Position numbers and translations under genes: made by a program
The notes under the pieces: generated by a model
Told to the model about the DNA's origin: nothing
Databases searched by the model: none
What the model saw: only the letters and a program-made list of their open reading frames with translations
Shown here: positions 38,715 through 48,983 of the stretch, piece after piece
How the letters are laid out: each line of letters starts with the position of its first letter
How positions within the stretch are numbered: the first letter of the stretch is position 1
NCBI GenBank assembly: GCA_018398815.1
Contig: CM031610.1
Span: 35,983,914-36,047,913, forward strand
Direction: 5' to 3'
DNA from: Conus ventricosus
Lineage: Eukaryota; Mollusca; Gastropoda; Neogastropoda; Conidae
DNA length: 64,000 nucleotides

Positions 38715-39464
38715 GTGTGTGTGTTTGTATGTGCTTGTGTATATGGATGCCTATCACTTTGTGTAAGCATGTGCCACTTCAACACACTGATTTATATTGC
38801 CATTAGAACTGGGGGCTTGGCCACCTGAGGATGAGAATAAAACCATCTAAAAACAACATGGAGAACAAGAACAAAGAACATAGCTGCATGTGGCGCTGTC
38901 ACACTGCGCATTGCAGATTTTTACTGGTGCATTACCATGACCGACAACAGATACTGGTGTACAGTTAGGTGGTGGGAAGCACAGTAATCATTTGCTAAAT
39001 TCAGTGGCTGGGCTACGAATGATGTGCATGTCTTCTAATGTCCAGTGACCTGACAACACAACACTCACACACTCTCTCTCTCTCCCTCTTCACACACACA
39101 CAAAGACTCCCGACAAGAGACGATTTCATCAGAATTCTGGGAATCAAATACATTCTATTTCTAAATCCCAATCTTTACTAAGTCTTACCATTCATATCAT
39201 ACACGCTGATGTGAGAAATCCCCATGGTAACAGACAGACGATCATGTTTGCCAAATCTTTCAAAGAAAATTCATTTTCCACCACCACGAAGCCGATGTGC
39301 AATGGGAGTTTCGAAAGTTTCTTGGCGTCTGCTTCCACATTAGAAGCATACTGCTTTTTAACCAAAATGGATTTATACTGTGGGAATAACTTTAAAAATC
39401 CAAATGTAAACTCTCCGAGAGCAACAACATAATGAATCAATCGTAGAATCAGGATCCGGAACAT
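25928..39464 (-). CDS. NUS1: NUS1 / Nogo-B receptor, dehydrodolichyl diphosphate synthase subunit (five exons)
   Basis: NUS1 pairs with the DHDDS cis-prenyltransferase at the ER membrane to make the long polyprenyl diphosphate used for dolichol and N-glycosylation. Exons recognised on the minus strand are 39464-39189, 33462-33328, 30703-30542, 27929-27829 and 26024-25928, about 771 nt or 257 residues (human protein 293). Exon 1 begins with a hydrophobic, membrane-type N-terminus and continues with LPLHIGFVVVE. Exon 2 has KANQSRF, the counterpart of human KRNNSRL. Exon 3 has LLSAEDG; exon 4 PDPD and RLTEI. Exon 5 ends QRFGK then stop, the conserved C-terminal RxG needed for activity in this family. 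Most introns start GT and end AG. Single-base indels break frame in several exons. Conservation of residues either side argues for a real gene with sequence error. Confidence 0.88.
26040..27060 (+). repeat. Degenerate minisatellite, unit about 37 bp, roughly 28 copies
   Basis: Units of the type AGGTAATCACATTATAATGA then CTGGGGTTTTCTTTTC follow one another with spacings of about 34-41 bp. Copies differ mostly in homopolymer length and point changes. It sits in the NUS1 intron just before the last exon. Every unit contains a T-run followed by CAG or AGG on the strand opposite the gene. Confidence 0.85.
27829..27929 (-). CDS. NUS1: NUS1 exon 4
   Basis: It follows acceptor TTTTCAG and ends at donor GTATGT. 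It reads NHPFPDPD, then in the next frame LVMKFGSTHSLMGYLPWQ, then back in the first frame ARLTEI (human [20 protein letters not shown] and RLTEI). Two compensating single-base changes (a T short in GATTGG, an extra G in CAGGGCA) account for the two frame jumps. Confidence 0.86.
28092..28177. repeat. Tandem duplication, about 43 bp x 2
   Basis: The segment with AATGCATTCCAGTATCTACT and GAACTGGCAGTTTTA is repeated once with a few substitutions, within a NUS1 intron. Confidence 0.88.
30106..30180. repeat. Diverged short tandem duplication
   Basis: TAACAAAATGTCTACTTAAA and its following TTCAT occur twice about 38 bp apart in a NUS1 intron. Confidence 0.75.
30255..30298 (-). repeat. SINE 3'-end fragment with (TTA)n tail, inverted
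   Basis: The minus strand reads AGGTCGGCTGGGCTATAAGC then AACATCTTATCTTATTATTA. It matches the tail at 22300-22345 in the opposite orientation and ends in a simple TTA repeat, as SINE tails often do. Confidence 0.6.
30542..30703 (-). CDS. NUS1: NUS1 exon 3
   Basis: 162 bp between acceptor GTTTCAG and donor GTAAGC. It reads VGQGTKKAEVHLLSAEDG, then CQSIVQVARDLSHRVLAQ, then DISPLFVTDAIH without a break. The human counterpart is CHLAVKVLSPEDG...IVRAAQDFCQLVAQ...LDVDTLASLL. This is the cleanest exon of the gene. Confidence 0.88.
31696..31757. repeat. Tandem duplication, about 32-36 bp x 2
   Basis: CGCCTCCCCAATTTCTTCCT and TCCATAGA are repeated once directly, in NUS1 intron 2. Confidence 0.88.
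32010..32066. repeat. Tandem duplication, about 31 bp x 2
   Basis: CTGCTTTTCTCTTACTGGTT followed by AAAACA is repeated once directly. Confidence 0.9.
32350..32380 (+). repeat. Poly-C homopolymer tract
   Basis: An uninterrupted run of about 28 C. Similar C or G runs occur at about 3509-3532, 6067-6087, 11881-11898, 22127-22138, 30879-30897, 34024-34047, 34570-34589 and 34958-34977. Confidence 0.95.
33328..33462 (-). CDS. NUS1: NUS1 exon 2
   Basis: The acceptor TTTCCAG precedes VKYKANQSRFTGALERSKDG, matching the human GIFKRNNSRLMDEIL region. The second half (KYRFLPTAQILLRKL) is in another frame after a run of five C near 33380, so one C appears lost. The donor GTAAGC is at 33327-33322. The junction with exon 1 is out by one base. 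The exit phase agrees with exon 3. Confidence 0.82.
34130..34279. repeat. Minisatellite, 27-bp unit, about 5.5 copies
   Basis: The unit ACATTTGTTTGTGTACCTGT plus TAGCACC is repeated in direct tandem with almost no change (one ATATTTG variant, one copy short by one C). The 27-bp period keeps frame and creates false ORFs on both strands. It lies in NUS1 intron 1. Confidence 0.95.
34700..34800 (-). ncRNA. Hammerhead-ribozyme-like motif with flanking hairpin
   Basis: On the minus strand CTGATGA (34751-34745) is followed after a short, partly pairing segment by CGAAA (34729-34725), the invariant hammerhead core boxes in the right order and spacing. Upstream, AGACAC and GTGTCT can close a hairpin, and GGAG/CTCC flanks it, which could serve as stem I. 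Stem II beyond two pairs is weak and the cleavage triplet is not obvious. It may be a decayed ribozyme of a Penelope-like or retrozyme-type element, or chance. Confidence 0.35.
35278..35325. repeat. (CA)n microsatellite
   Basis: A CA run with AAAC interruptions in NUS1 intron 1. The overlapping Cys-Val ORF is spurious. Confidence 0.95.
36269..37347 (-). mobile_element. piggyBac-like deletion derivative flanked by TTAA
   Basis: TTAA at 36269-36272 is followed by CCCGTTCAGTGCCT. At the other end TTAA (37344-37347), read inwards on the opposite strand, is followed by CCAGTTGCGTGCCT, an imperfect inverted repeat matching 11 of 14 positions. Precise TTAA flanks and CC-starting ends are the piggyBac signature. 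The interior is about 1.08 kb and has one short minus-strand ORF resembling a piggyBac N-terminus but no DDD catalytic region, so it would be non-autonomous. Confidence 0.5.
36905..37087 (-). pseudogene. Short ORF, possible piggyBac transposase N-terminal remnant
   Basis: 60 codons containing YTAEQALLMIFDKDNNLLFN and an acidic stretch. A YTxEQAL helix followed by acidic residues is common near the start of piggyBac-type transposases. The ORF ends at once, so no catalytic domain is present. The assignment leans on its position between TTAA-flanked ends. It lies in NUS1 intron 1. Confidence 0.35.
38104..38260 (-). other. Possible unassigned exon
   Basis: An open stretch reads KNSLDGFDMVRNAHVCYAER, then ERDVLEESRQIRKEKTAPLL, then QHMQFRQGWGIT, ending exactly at a perfect donor GTAAGT (38103-38098). 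Composition looks like real coding sequence. I do not recognise the family. The upstream AG (after GAAAAAGAAGC) is a poor acceptor. It lies between NUS1 exons 1 and 2, which join directly by homology, so it would be an alternative exon, part of another gene or a transposon fragment. Confidence 0.3.
38676..38726. repeat. (GT)n microsatellite
   Basis: A GT run with one TT interruption in NUS1 intron 1. The overlapping Cys-Val ORF is spurious. Confidence 0.95.
39189..39464 (-). CDS. NUS1: NUS1 exon 1 (start codon, membrane segment, start of cis-PT-like domain)
   Basis: The ATG at 39464-39462 opens MFRILILRLIHYVVAL, a hydrophobic N-terminal segment, followed by LKLFPQYKSILVKKQYASN and then KLSKLPLHIGFVVVENEFS, DLANMIVCLLPWG and, after a break, HISVYDMN (human: KLPVHMGLVI, SLVVWCMAVGISYISVYD). 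A missing G in the run around 39222-39226 shifts frame between PWG and the rest. The donor GTAAGA follows directly at 39188. No upstream in-frame Met is needed. Confidence 0.9.
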
Positions 39465-40976
39465 TGTTATGAATCATTACAACTCAGAAAACAGCGGAAT
39501 TTGTCACTCTCTGTCGGCACTCGTGGACGGTGACCGGCAGTGATAACTCTGGACAAGAGCAGCAGCAATGACCTCTCGATCAGCTCATTGCACAGAAAAG
39601 CAAGTATGTAATCAATAATTTAAATTGATATGGAAACCAATAATTTTATCCAACCATTCATAAATATTTCCCAAACTTGTTCATATTTGTGCTTTATTTT
39701 CACCTTAAATGAGCTTCAAAAGGAAGAAACTAATGCAAAGGTCACGCGCCAGATGGATCGCTTTGATTGGCTGATCTAAATCGAAACACGCCACTTCAAA
39801 TGATATGAACGGAAGAGTCGCCAAAATTTTTTTCATGAATCAAAATAACTCGAAAAATTGTTACTTCAGTCGCCAAAAAGCAACTGCGATTACAGTGGGT
39901 TTGTTATAAAACTACTTTCCCAGCAAGAAGAGAACATCTAACCATTCACCGGCAGATCGAGCAAAAATCAAACTTTAAACACTGGTAAATTATTGGTGGG
40001 GGATCGGGCGCCAAATATTGACTACACCTCCCGATCCACCCGTTTTTTGTTGTTGTTTTTAACTTGGCCATGGAACTTTTTTACAAACAGCTAAAAAAAA
40101 AAGGATGGAATATAATTGCTTTAAAACATGTAACAGTGAAGGAGTAACAATGATTTGTGCGGGTTCATGCGTTTTTTCGATTTCCCTGGGGACTGAGAGC
40201 GGGTTTCACATTTGTGATTGTGTGGTGTTTTCCGAGCCGGTGTACATTTCAGCATTCATATTTCTATCAGCAGGTTGGGAAATTAACATATATTTGTACA
40301 CGGTTATATTTTACATATTAAATGAAATTTACACTGCACTTTTGTCACACTTTTTTTTTTGTAAAGAAGACAGAAAAAAAGGCAAGAAAAAGAAATGGAA
40401 GGATATTAAAAGCAACAAAATCCTCTTCACCATGAAATTGTAGATGTGGTCACACTGGAAGCTGGGACGAAAATGGTAGTATAGGGTGGGGTCCTGATGC
40501 TGTGGATATCCCGGGTTTTCAAATACGGTTTGATCAGGAGGGGAAACAGAAACAGCAGGTGGGGCGACACCCCAGAAGTGCTAGACCCTATACGGGACAG
40601 TCTGGGGTAGGCCAGGCTTTTGGAAGCGGTCACGTCAGAGCGCGAAACTGACGAAAGCAGCAGGAGTGACAGCTGAGAGTCCTGGGGTGAAAAGATCACA
40701 GAGAGAGAGAAAATAAGGAAAACGAAAGAGTATGTGAACAAGAAAACAAAAACACTCCGTGTAGCGCTCTGCTGGCCCTTGGTAAATCGTGACAGCTATC
40801 AGCGTTTTCCCATACAGTGAAAAATTCAAGCGGTGGTGCTCAGACGTCGCCATTGAGACGATCAAATTTGTAGGTGTGATAAATTTAGGTACACCCTCGT
40901 CGGTGCAGATCAGTGTGCAAGCCCCTCTGTCGACATGCTCTCGTTCGTCACCCACGTATCATAATTCTTAATTAGG
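39465..40976. other. Region upstream of NUS1; candidate promoter side of the NUS1/EED pair
   Basis: This lies directly upstream of the NUS1 start codon, so it must contain its 5' untranslated region and probably its promoter. No TATA box or clear initiator could be picked out by eye. ORFs such as 40105-40443 are short, and the overlapping ones at 40427-40955 lie on the opposite strand; none has a recognised domain. No EED first exon was recognised here. Confidence 0.4.
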
Positions 40977-41325
40977 GCCGGAATAGCTCAGTTGCTAGAG
41001 CATCGGACTCCTATTCATGGGGTTGGGGTTTTTCGCATCCCCGCTGGGCCGTTTCGGTACAGGTGGATTTTTCCGTCGGAGTTAACATTGGTTCGGGACT
41101 CCATTCCTCATACAGTCCTTTGAATTAGACTAAAAAACCGAGGTTCCGTGTGTGAACGCCCGCACATCTTGCACACACCGTAAAATCCCCTCACCACTTT
41201 CGGAAAAGAAGGCCCGGGTTTGGCCGTTGGTATGGATGACACGTTACACATGCGCCTTCCCCGAAGTTGGAGTTTGGCTGCCTTAATGGCGGGATAAAAA
41301 AAAAAAAAAACGGTCATAGGCCACC
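40977..41325 (+). repeat. tRNA-derived SINE, near full length
   Basis: The head GGAATAGCTCAGTTGCTAGA followed by GCA is a clear tRNA A-box. A degenerate B-box (GGGTTTTTCGCATCC) follows about 30 bp on. The body has GACTAAAAAACCGAGGTTCC and GTGTGTG, and the tail has GGCTGCCTTAATGGCGGGAT followed by an A-run and CGGTCATA. I recall these body and tail phrases from gastropod SINEs, and they are the main clue to the source organism. Confidence 0.8.
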
Positions 41326-41449
41326 ACGCAAGTGTCGAATGATCAACTTGTGATTGTGGACACTCAACGGAAAGAAGAAAAAAAAGAAGATTCATGACTC
41401 CGCCCTTTTCACGATAATTATACTCGTATCACTCGCGCAAGGGCGAGCG

Positions 41450-41474
41450 GTGTGTGTGTGTGTGTGTGTGTGTG

Positions 41475-41510
<36 letters not shown>

Positions 41511-41565
41511 TGGTGTGTGTGTGGTGTGCGCGCGCGCGCGTGCGTGCGTGCGTGTGGTGTCTGTG
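41450..41565. repeat. (GT)n / (GC)n microsatellite
   Basis: A GT run with TT and GG interruptions passing into CGCGCGCG and TGCG repeats, a sequence type able to adopt Z-DNA. ORFs here are spurious. Confidence 0.95.
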
Positions 41566-41567
41566 AT

Positions 41568-41937
41568 TTTAAGGTACATGTAAAGAAATTTGTTAAACTT
41601 TTTCCCTATTCGGTCGAAGGAGTAGTAGCGTTGATGAGAGACGAGAGTGGGGAGGAAACAACGCATCACGAAGTGTGTTTGTGAATTTAAGGTAAAAAAT
41701 AAAGAAATTTGTTGAACTTTTCCCTATTCGTTCTTAGGGAGTAGTAGGGATCGTGAAATGACGAGAGTGGGGAGGGGACAACGCATCACGAAGTGTGTGT
41801 GTGTGTGTGAGAGAGAGAGGGAGTGAGTGAGTTTAAGGTACAAGTAAAGAAATTTGTTGAACTTTTCCCTATTCGTTCTTGGGAGTTAGTAGGGATGGTG
41901 AGTGACGAGAGTGGGGAGGGGTCAGCATCAGGAAGTG
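41568..41937 (+). repeat. Tandem repeat, about 115 bp x 3 with microsatellite linkers
   Basis: Copies start at about 41568, 41687 and 41832. Each contains AAAGAAATTTGTT, CCCTATTCG, GTAGTAG and GACGAGAGTGGGGAGG in that order. The second and third are closest. They are separated by GT/GA-rich simple sequence. Confidence 0.88.
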
Positions 41938-41984
41938 AATAATTACAAGTGTGCAAAAAAATCAAGCGTAACAGCGCGCGCGCC

Positions 41985-42059
41985 GCACTCATACACACAC
42001 GGGGCGCGCGCGCACGCACGCACTCGAACGCATGCATGCACGCAAGCAAGTGCGCGAAT

Positions 42060-42093
<34 letters not shown>

Positions 42094-42140
42094 CTTTTTA
42101 TAACTAATAGGAGGTCGCGCTCTGGGGCGTGTGTGTGTGT
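41985..42140. repeat. Mixed CG/CA and (CT)n microsatellites
   Basis: CACACGGGGCGCGCGCGCAC and CGCACGCACT lead into ATGCATGCACGCA and then a (CT)n run at 42061-42090; a GT run is at about 42128-42151. No gene. Confidence 0.92.
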
Positions 42141-42159
42141 GTGGTGTGTGTGTAAATAA

Positions 42160-44890
42160 GTTTATTGACGTTTGTTTGTTTTTTTTTATTCATCTAGCGT
42201 TAATGCTTACGGAGAAAAATCATTTACAAAGTTTGAAATAAGTTATAGGTACTTTGAAGGTATGTTTTTTGAAAAATCTTGTTGTTTTAGTTGTAGCATG
42301 CTTGTTAGTTGCTAGAAGTTGTCTTACAGGAAAGGGCGGATGGGAAAAAAAACAACATGTATTTGCTTTCTGTTTACCCTTAGAAATAAGGTTATCTTTC
42401 TTTTATTATATTATTCTTTCAGAGTAATATCCCTTCAGCATTCCATCCGCCAATGTTCCATGTTGGAACACGTAACCACTGGTAACAGGAGAAAGTGTCG
42501 GCAGCGAAGAAAGCCGTTCAACGACAAAAGACAGGCCTGTCGGCCTGTGTCAATGAACGGTCAGAGACGAAATGTAATAATAGTTTTTAGGTTCTCCTGG
42601 GATTGTAATGTTTGTATTATCAGATGTTACATTTGTGTAAAATTTGATTTTTTTTGGCACGTGTTTGGGGACGGTTTAGATTGACCAACTTCAAGGTTCG
42701 GCGCGTCAAAGTTAGTTGTGATTTTCGTTTTGGATCGTGTCCATTGTAGGTCTTCATTCAAGGTGATTGGGGTAGAATCCACAGAATCGTATTGGGCATG
42801 AGACAGATTAAGGTACTAAGGTTTCTCCTCAAAGCCGAAGGCAAGGGAGATTGATCCAAACTTATAAATTTTCATATTGATATATTGACAAGATTTTTTT
42901 GAAACCCGCCTACAACATAACCCGTAACGTGGTGACAAAGTACAAATCAGCAAGTATATAATATAAGAAACTTTCTTCGCAGAGGATAGCCAAATTGGAA
43001 TAAACTAATCCGACATCAACGTGCACAATATTACTTTTTAAAAATCTTATCGATAAGCATGAAATAATAACTGACATCAAAGCATGAAATAATAACTGAC
43101 ATCATGTTCGACTTTGATGGTCAAAAATAAAAACTGGGCTCGCTGTCGACCTGTCCAATGACAGAGCATATAAAGAAGGGGCATATACAGCCGCGAGGCT
43201 ATGATGAAACAATCATCGCCCCTAAATCTGAACCTGAAAAAAAAACTGAAAAACTTGAGTTTTACTTTAGCAAAGCCTTAGCTTTAGTTTTGCAACCACC
43301 TTTAGTTTTTAGTTTTGCCAACAATGCGGTCTGTTGTGTTTTTCTTCCATCAAAGATCCAAGTGAATTAAATTCAGAAGCACCCAAAACGTTTTACAGTT
43401 CTCAAAGAAACATACAAGGTGGCGTATTTCAACTACATCGGCCATAATATTTCACAGAAGAAGTATAGGGAAGTTAACTACTAATCTTTGTGTTGTGATT
43501 TTCAGCCGTGTGATGGTACACACTTTGTTCTTGTTGTTGTTGTTGATACTGGTTGTCTTCTCAACACATGGTGACTCTTTAGGGAGCACATGGTTACTCT
43601 TTAGGGAGGAACTGGCTGGCCATATCAGTTGTGTGATATGCATGATTTGGTTTGTTTTAATATCGAGGGTATAAATTAACACCTTGGAGAACTACACAAG
43701 GCTTGGGACTCTTCACAGTTACACAGACTCAAGAAATTGGAAGTTGTACAGAGATGACCTGGCTTGTTTTAATCTACATCTCTTTGACAATGAGTGAGAC
43801 AACACTCAGGGAGCCTTCTGGTTTTCTAGGGATATCTGCATGACAAGTTACAGGGTGGTTCCAGCAGTTTGTCCTTTATCATTGCTAACACAGCCACATC
43901 CACCCATACATTTCATCCCATGAACCATAAAGGCAGTCACCATCCTGCTGTAACTTTCAGGTCTTTAACAGATTGACATGCTGCTGCTTATGATATCAAA
44001 ATGAAGAGTTTTCTAACACTCCTTGTTTAGCTGAATACAGTTACCATGTCAAATTCACAGTGCTGCTCGTCCTCCCCCTGATGTATTGCTAAGATCTGTG
44101 GTGGTACTTGTGTATGGCTATAGAATGATGAGAATCTAAAGCAACTTTGCACTGCTTGCTAGAAAAAAGATGAAACAGACTGCAACGTCTCTGGAACATA
44201 CAACAAGCATACAAGCACACAACAAGTGTAAAGTGATGTTATTTTATTTACAAAAGATGCCACAAAACTTCTGGATATTTCGGCAAAAGCGCCTTTTTCA
44301 ACAAATAAGGACAAGAGATCAAAACACAATACTTCCCTTGCACAGCACAATCCGCAACTGCTTGCTAGAGACAGAAGATTGTAAAAAGGATGTCTGTTTA
44401 CTGCATTTGCTTCAAATGTATGGCCAGACGGAGCTTACTAACTGCCGTAGCTTGCAACAATTTGAGATGATGAGTTGGCCAAACAGGGAGTGTGAGAAAA
44501 ACTCCACATTGAAATTCTAGAAAAGGGAAGAAGAGGAGTGGTGGGGGAGAGCCCTGATGGCTTGTTGGTGTTTCATAATTTTTACTTTAGTTATGAGATG
44601 AGAACAGCTTGAATCAGATGAACAAAATCATCTTACACTTTCACAAAACATGTCTATGTGTCATATTTAGAAACATGTTGCTCTATTCAATTTTTTTCCC
44701 CAGACATTCTCATTTTTTTTTATATGTGTCATTGTTTAATTTATGTATCTTTTGTTGTTTATGTGTTTGTTTTTAAATCTGATTCATAAACTGTGAAAAC
44801 AGGACACAGACCACAGAATGCATTATCAAAAACTGAGGGAAAACAGAAACACAATTTTTTTATGTGTGTACTTTATTTGTTCCTGAGCAG
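42160..44890. other. No exon recognised between SINE region and first recognised EED exon
   Basis: The missing 5' exon(s) of EED should lie here or further left. The 121-codon ORF at 42319-42684 and the 70-codon ORF at 43158-43370 (which includes APKSEPEKKTEKLE) do not match EED, though the latter's charged composition would be acceptable for its disordered N-terminus. A 25-bp direct duplication lies at about 43054-43105. Confidence 0.4.
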
Positions 44891-45030
44891 GATGATCTCT
44901 CTAGCACGGCAAGCACAATGGAGGAGTCATCTCGCTGTGAAACTCCAACCTTGCCTGGTCGTCGGGGATTCAGATGGACCAAACCATCGAAAAAGTGCAA
45001 GTTGCATTTTAAGTGCACAAATTTCTGAAG
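44891..45030 (+). CDS. EED: EED exon, disordered N-terminus to start of propeller
   Basis: After acceptor CTGAGCAG it reads [13 protein letters not shown], then [20 protein letters not shown], then [10 protein letters not shown]. The human counterpart is DTPTNTPNAPGRK...KSKKCKYSFKCVNSLK. The frame meets TGA within the last codons (ATTTCTGAAG); one missing T or C restores agreement with LK before donor GTGAGC. An upstream coding exon must exist because the exon starts without a natural start codon. Confidence 0.9.
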
Positions 45031-46105
45031 GTGAGCTGGGTAATACTGGACTTTTTTTTTCTCTCTTTAAAGCTGTATGGAAAGTTTTTGATACATTGCC
45101 TGAATGAAATGTGAAATATTTATCATGAATTTTATTTCCACAGTGTTTGTGTAAGATCCATGTGTTTTGATGTGCTTTTGGTGATCAGATGATAAGTATG
45201 CCTTTTTTATGTTAAAAAAGGAAGGAAACAAATAGAAAGGGATTGATTCGGAGTGAAAGAAGCACATTGATTTCTTTTAATAGGATTAATTGTTACATAA
45301 TGATGGACTAGTTACAACATGGTCTTTGTAAAGATTTTAATCTATTACATAGTAGATTTTGATCATCATTATGTGTGGACTGAGGAGGAAATGTAACATG
45401 GTCAGTAAACATTCCTTGGAGCCTTCTTCTGATCATTCAATTTCTGTTTAGATAAATACAGTGATAATTTCATTCAAATGGAAGAAGTCAGCTTGCTTTC
45501 ATCTATTGTTAGTACATTTTGCTGGTTGTGACTGGCTCAAAAGCAACATTGAAAATCTTTGTGTGACTAAGTTTTATGAAGGGATGGTGTGATCATTCAG
45601 GAATAGATGGTGTCTTTAATACTTTGCTGAAACATCTTCTTGTCAATACTTTGCTGTAATGTCATACTTATAGTTTTATCAGCGAAAAGTATCATAATTT
45701 AGGCATGGATGGTGTCTTCAATATTTGGCTGTAATGTCATAGTTTTATCCATGGACTGTATCAGTTCATAATTCAGGCAGGGATGGTGTCTTGGTGTGTT
45801 GAGAAGGTATTGATAAGAGTAAAACACAAGGAATCAACTGTGAAGATTAGTTTTAAGCTTAAATTTTCATCTGAGACACATTTTGTTCCCAATTCTGGTG
45901 TAGGTGACAGGTCAGACTTTGATTTGAATTTGTCGTACAATAACTTTTTTTTAAAAAACAACTAAACTCACATTTGAAAGACACCTGAATATGTTACCAG
46001 CAAATTCAGCTTGGATTTTTTTTTTTTAATTTAGAACACTAAACCTTAGGCTTCCAATACAGGTAGGGAAGACAGCAGGTATACCACACACACACACACA
46101 CACAC

Positions 46106-46143
<38 letters not shown>

Positions 46144-48912
46144 ACACACAGACACACACACAAATTGCATTAAATATTTATGAAATGAATTAGAAGATTA
46201 ATTTCATGATGTATACAAATGTCCATTTCTTAATGGGGACAGAATTAAACTGTTGCAGAAAGTAAACACATTGAAATTTGACACATTCTTTAATACTGAA
46301 AACAGATGAAGTCTTGCAAAGCTGGCTTGTTTTTTTGAAACAAAACTGACTAAGTTAAAAGAAAAAAAAGGGCTTGAATTTGGCCTGTCCTTGTATGGTA
46401 GAGATGCGATTCAACATTCTTTTTCTTTTTTTTCAATATTTCCCACCACCTACAGTTCTTTGATCTCTCTCTGTCTCAAAGTCTGTGTGTATCTGTCTGT
46501 CTCGCTGTGAATTATTTGTTCAAATTTATTTTCATGTATCCTAACGGGGGTTTTGAAATGATGAAATTCTTGTTAGAAGTTGCAGATGTGTATACTCAAA
46601 TGTTCTAGCGTTATGTTAACAAGAAGGAGTTGGATTATTGTTTTACTTTTTCTTTAATGTCAGAGAAGAAGGAATTACAATGACTCAGTTTTCTGTTCTC
46701 CCTAGGAGGACCATGGTCAGCCAATCTTTGGTGTCCAGATCAACCTCAACTGTTGTGACACAGACCCAGTCATCTTTGCCACCACGGCCACAACAGGGTG
46801 ATTAGTTCAGACCTTATGCATGAAATTAGTGGGGGGAAGAGGGAGGGTGGGGTATGCATTTTTGTTGTATGCAACATTCATATACATAGAACATTTCACT
46901 GTTACAGAAATCGATAAAATGTTGACCTGGTGTTTCGAACAAGTAAGAGAGCTTTGCCACCAGATGTTGGCAAAGTGTTCCTTTTTTTTTTTGGTTGTTG
47001 TTGAATTGCATGTTTACTTTCTAAAGTCATTCATTCTCCAGTGGAGCGAGTAGGTCATCAGCAAGTGTTCTCCAGCGGACTTTGCTTCGAGCTGTCCTTT
47101 TTGCCTCTCCTCAGTAGGTTCCCTTCCTCTTTCTTTATGCCTGACTGTCTCTTCCCAGCGGTTTCTGGGTTGTCCCCTTTCTTCTACGCATACCCTGTCA
47201 GAGCTGGTGATTGGCTTCCTGGGGGTGTGTCCCACTCATGGCCACACACCCTGATGCTCTTTCCATCCAGCGAGTGTTGAGAATGCACATCAGACAGATG
47301 TCAGTAAACATCTGTACCCTTTTTCCCTTCACTTTGGTTTCTTTGATTTTTCAGCACTGAACAACAGGATGGTTTTGACACATGAATTGAAGATGCATGG
47401 TTTTGTGAATGTGCTGGTTTCTCTTTAGGCGCTGATGTTCTTTGGTGTGACAAATGCCATCACAGTCAGTGCCCCCTTTTTATCAACTGCACTACCCACA
47501 TACACAAAGGATCTGATCGCCTTGATGGCTGTCCTTCTGCCAGGTTGTCAGCAAAGTTGGGATGATGCAGCTGAATTCTGAGTGCGCTGTGTATCCTATT
47601 GTTCCTGACTGTTGTGGTGGTTTTTATGATCCAGCCAGTGACCATGAGGAAGAAGAGAGGTGGCACTAAACACCTTGACACATCCTGTTTTGACCTCAAA
47701 ATTTTCTATCTGCCTGCATGAGCGACCATGCTTGACATGTCATGTAAGTACTTCAGATCAGGGAGAAAAGTACTCTGTAGTGTCTCAGCAGTTTTTCTTT
47801 CTCAATGCTGTCACAAAGTCCTTCTCATACTGTTATAGTCTGTCAAGTTAATGTGGAATGGGGAGGGATTCAGCTCCAGTGACTGTGCAGTGATGCATTG
47901 TATGTTGATCTGTTCAGGCGGAACCTGCATGCTGGTCTTGAAGCTTGGAGACAGCTGCCTCTTCCATTCTCTCCAACAGAACGCTGGTCAGGACTTTGCC
48001 AAGCTGTGACAGGAGCACAAGCATCAGTTCATGTCACAGTTCTGGGGTCCCTGTCAGAAGTGTAGTGGGGGATGCCTTTCTTCATTCATTGAAGATTTGT
48101 ACCTCTGTCCAGAATTTGCTGAAGAGGCTGGTAGCATAGTAACGTCTCTCCACACATTAGCTCTGAAAGCCTTGCTGGTGTCTGCTCGGGTCCTGCTGCT
48201 TTCAGATACCAATCCTTGATCTGTGGCTTTGTTGGCTTGTAGCAGCCGATCAGTAGCGCTGTCTCTGTAGGTGAAATGGTTGGTGACGTTTCAAGGGTGG
48301 TCAATTTGACAGCTTCTGAAGTATTGTGCCCATGTCTTCAGCTGTTCTTCTGTCTCGACTGGGTTTCCCTGTTGTCCTTAACTGGTTTGCCGGTCTGCTG
48401 CAGTCTGCATGCCAGTTTCGTCCTCACAGGTTAAGGTCTCTGAGGTTTCCCAGTTGTCTTAACTGGTTTGCCGGTCTGCTGCAGTCTGCATGCCAGTTTC
48501 CTCCTCACCAGGTTAAGGTCTCTGAGGTTTCCCAGTTGTCCTTAACTGGTTTGCCGGTCTGCTGCAGTCTGCATGCCAGTTTCGTCTCACCAGGTTAAGG
48601 TCTCTGAGGTTTCCCAGTCTGCCAGCAGCCTGTCTGTGAGTGTGATCCCTCTGAACCTTTTTTTTTGTTTCATCCTGTTCTTGATTTCTGTATTGGTGGT
48701 TGTGTGTTCTTCCAGTGTTTTTCTACTTTGCTGGTCGTGTCCGTCATGTTCAGCACATCTTTCTTTTCATTCGTCAGTTCCAGTTTGTGCAGAATATTAA
48801 CCAAGGTCCATCTTTTGTGCTGCTTTTTCTCTTAGCCATGACATTTCACAGGTGTCATTGCCAGATCTTCTTGGTGGTAGTTGTATTGTTCCACCTTACT
48901 TTTGATATTCCT

Positions 48913-48983
<71 letters not shown>

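Noticed and set aside
40977..41050. Functional tRNA gene
   Set aside because: The A-box is good, but the B-box is degenerate and a SINE body and tail follow, so it is a SINE head.
42319..42684. 121-codon ORF as first exon of EED
   Set aside because: It has a hydrophobic, Cys/Phe-rich sequence with no likeness to the acidic, disordered EED N-terminus.
44170..44520. 116-codon ORF upstream of EED
   Set aside because: No recognised domain, no splice consensus at the ends and no match to EED. Left unannotated.
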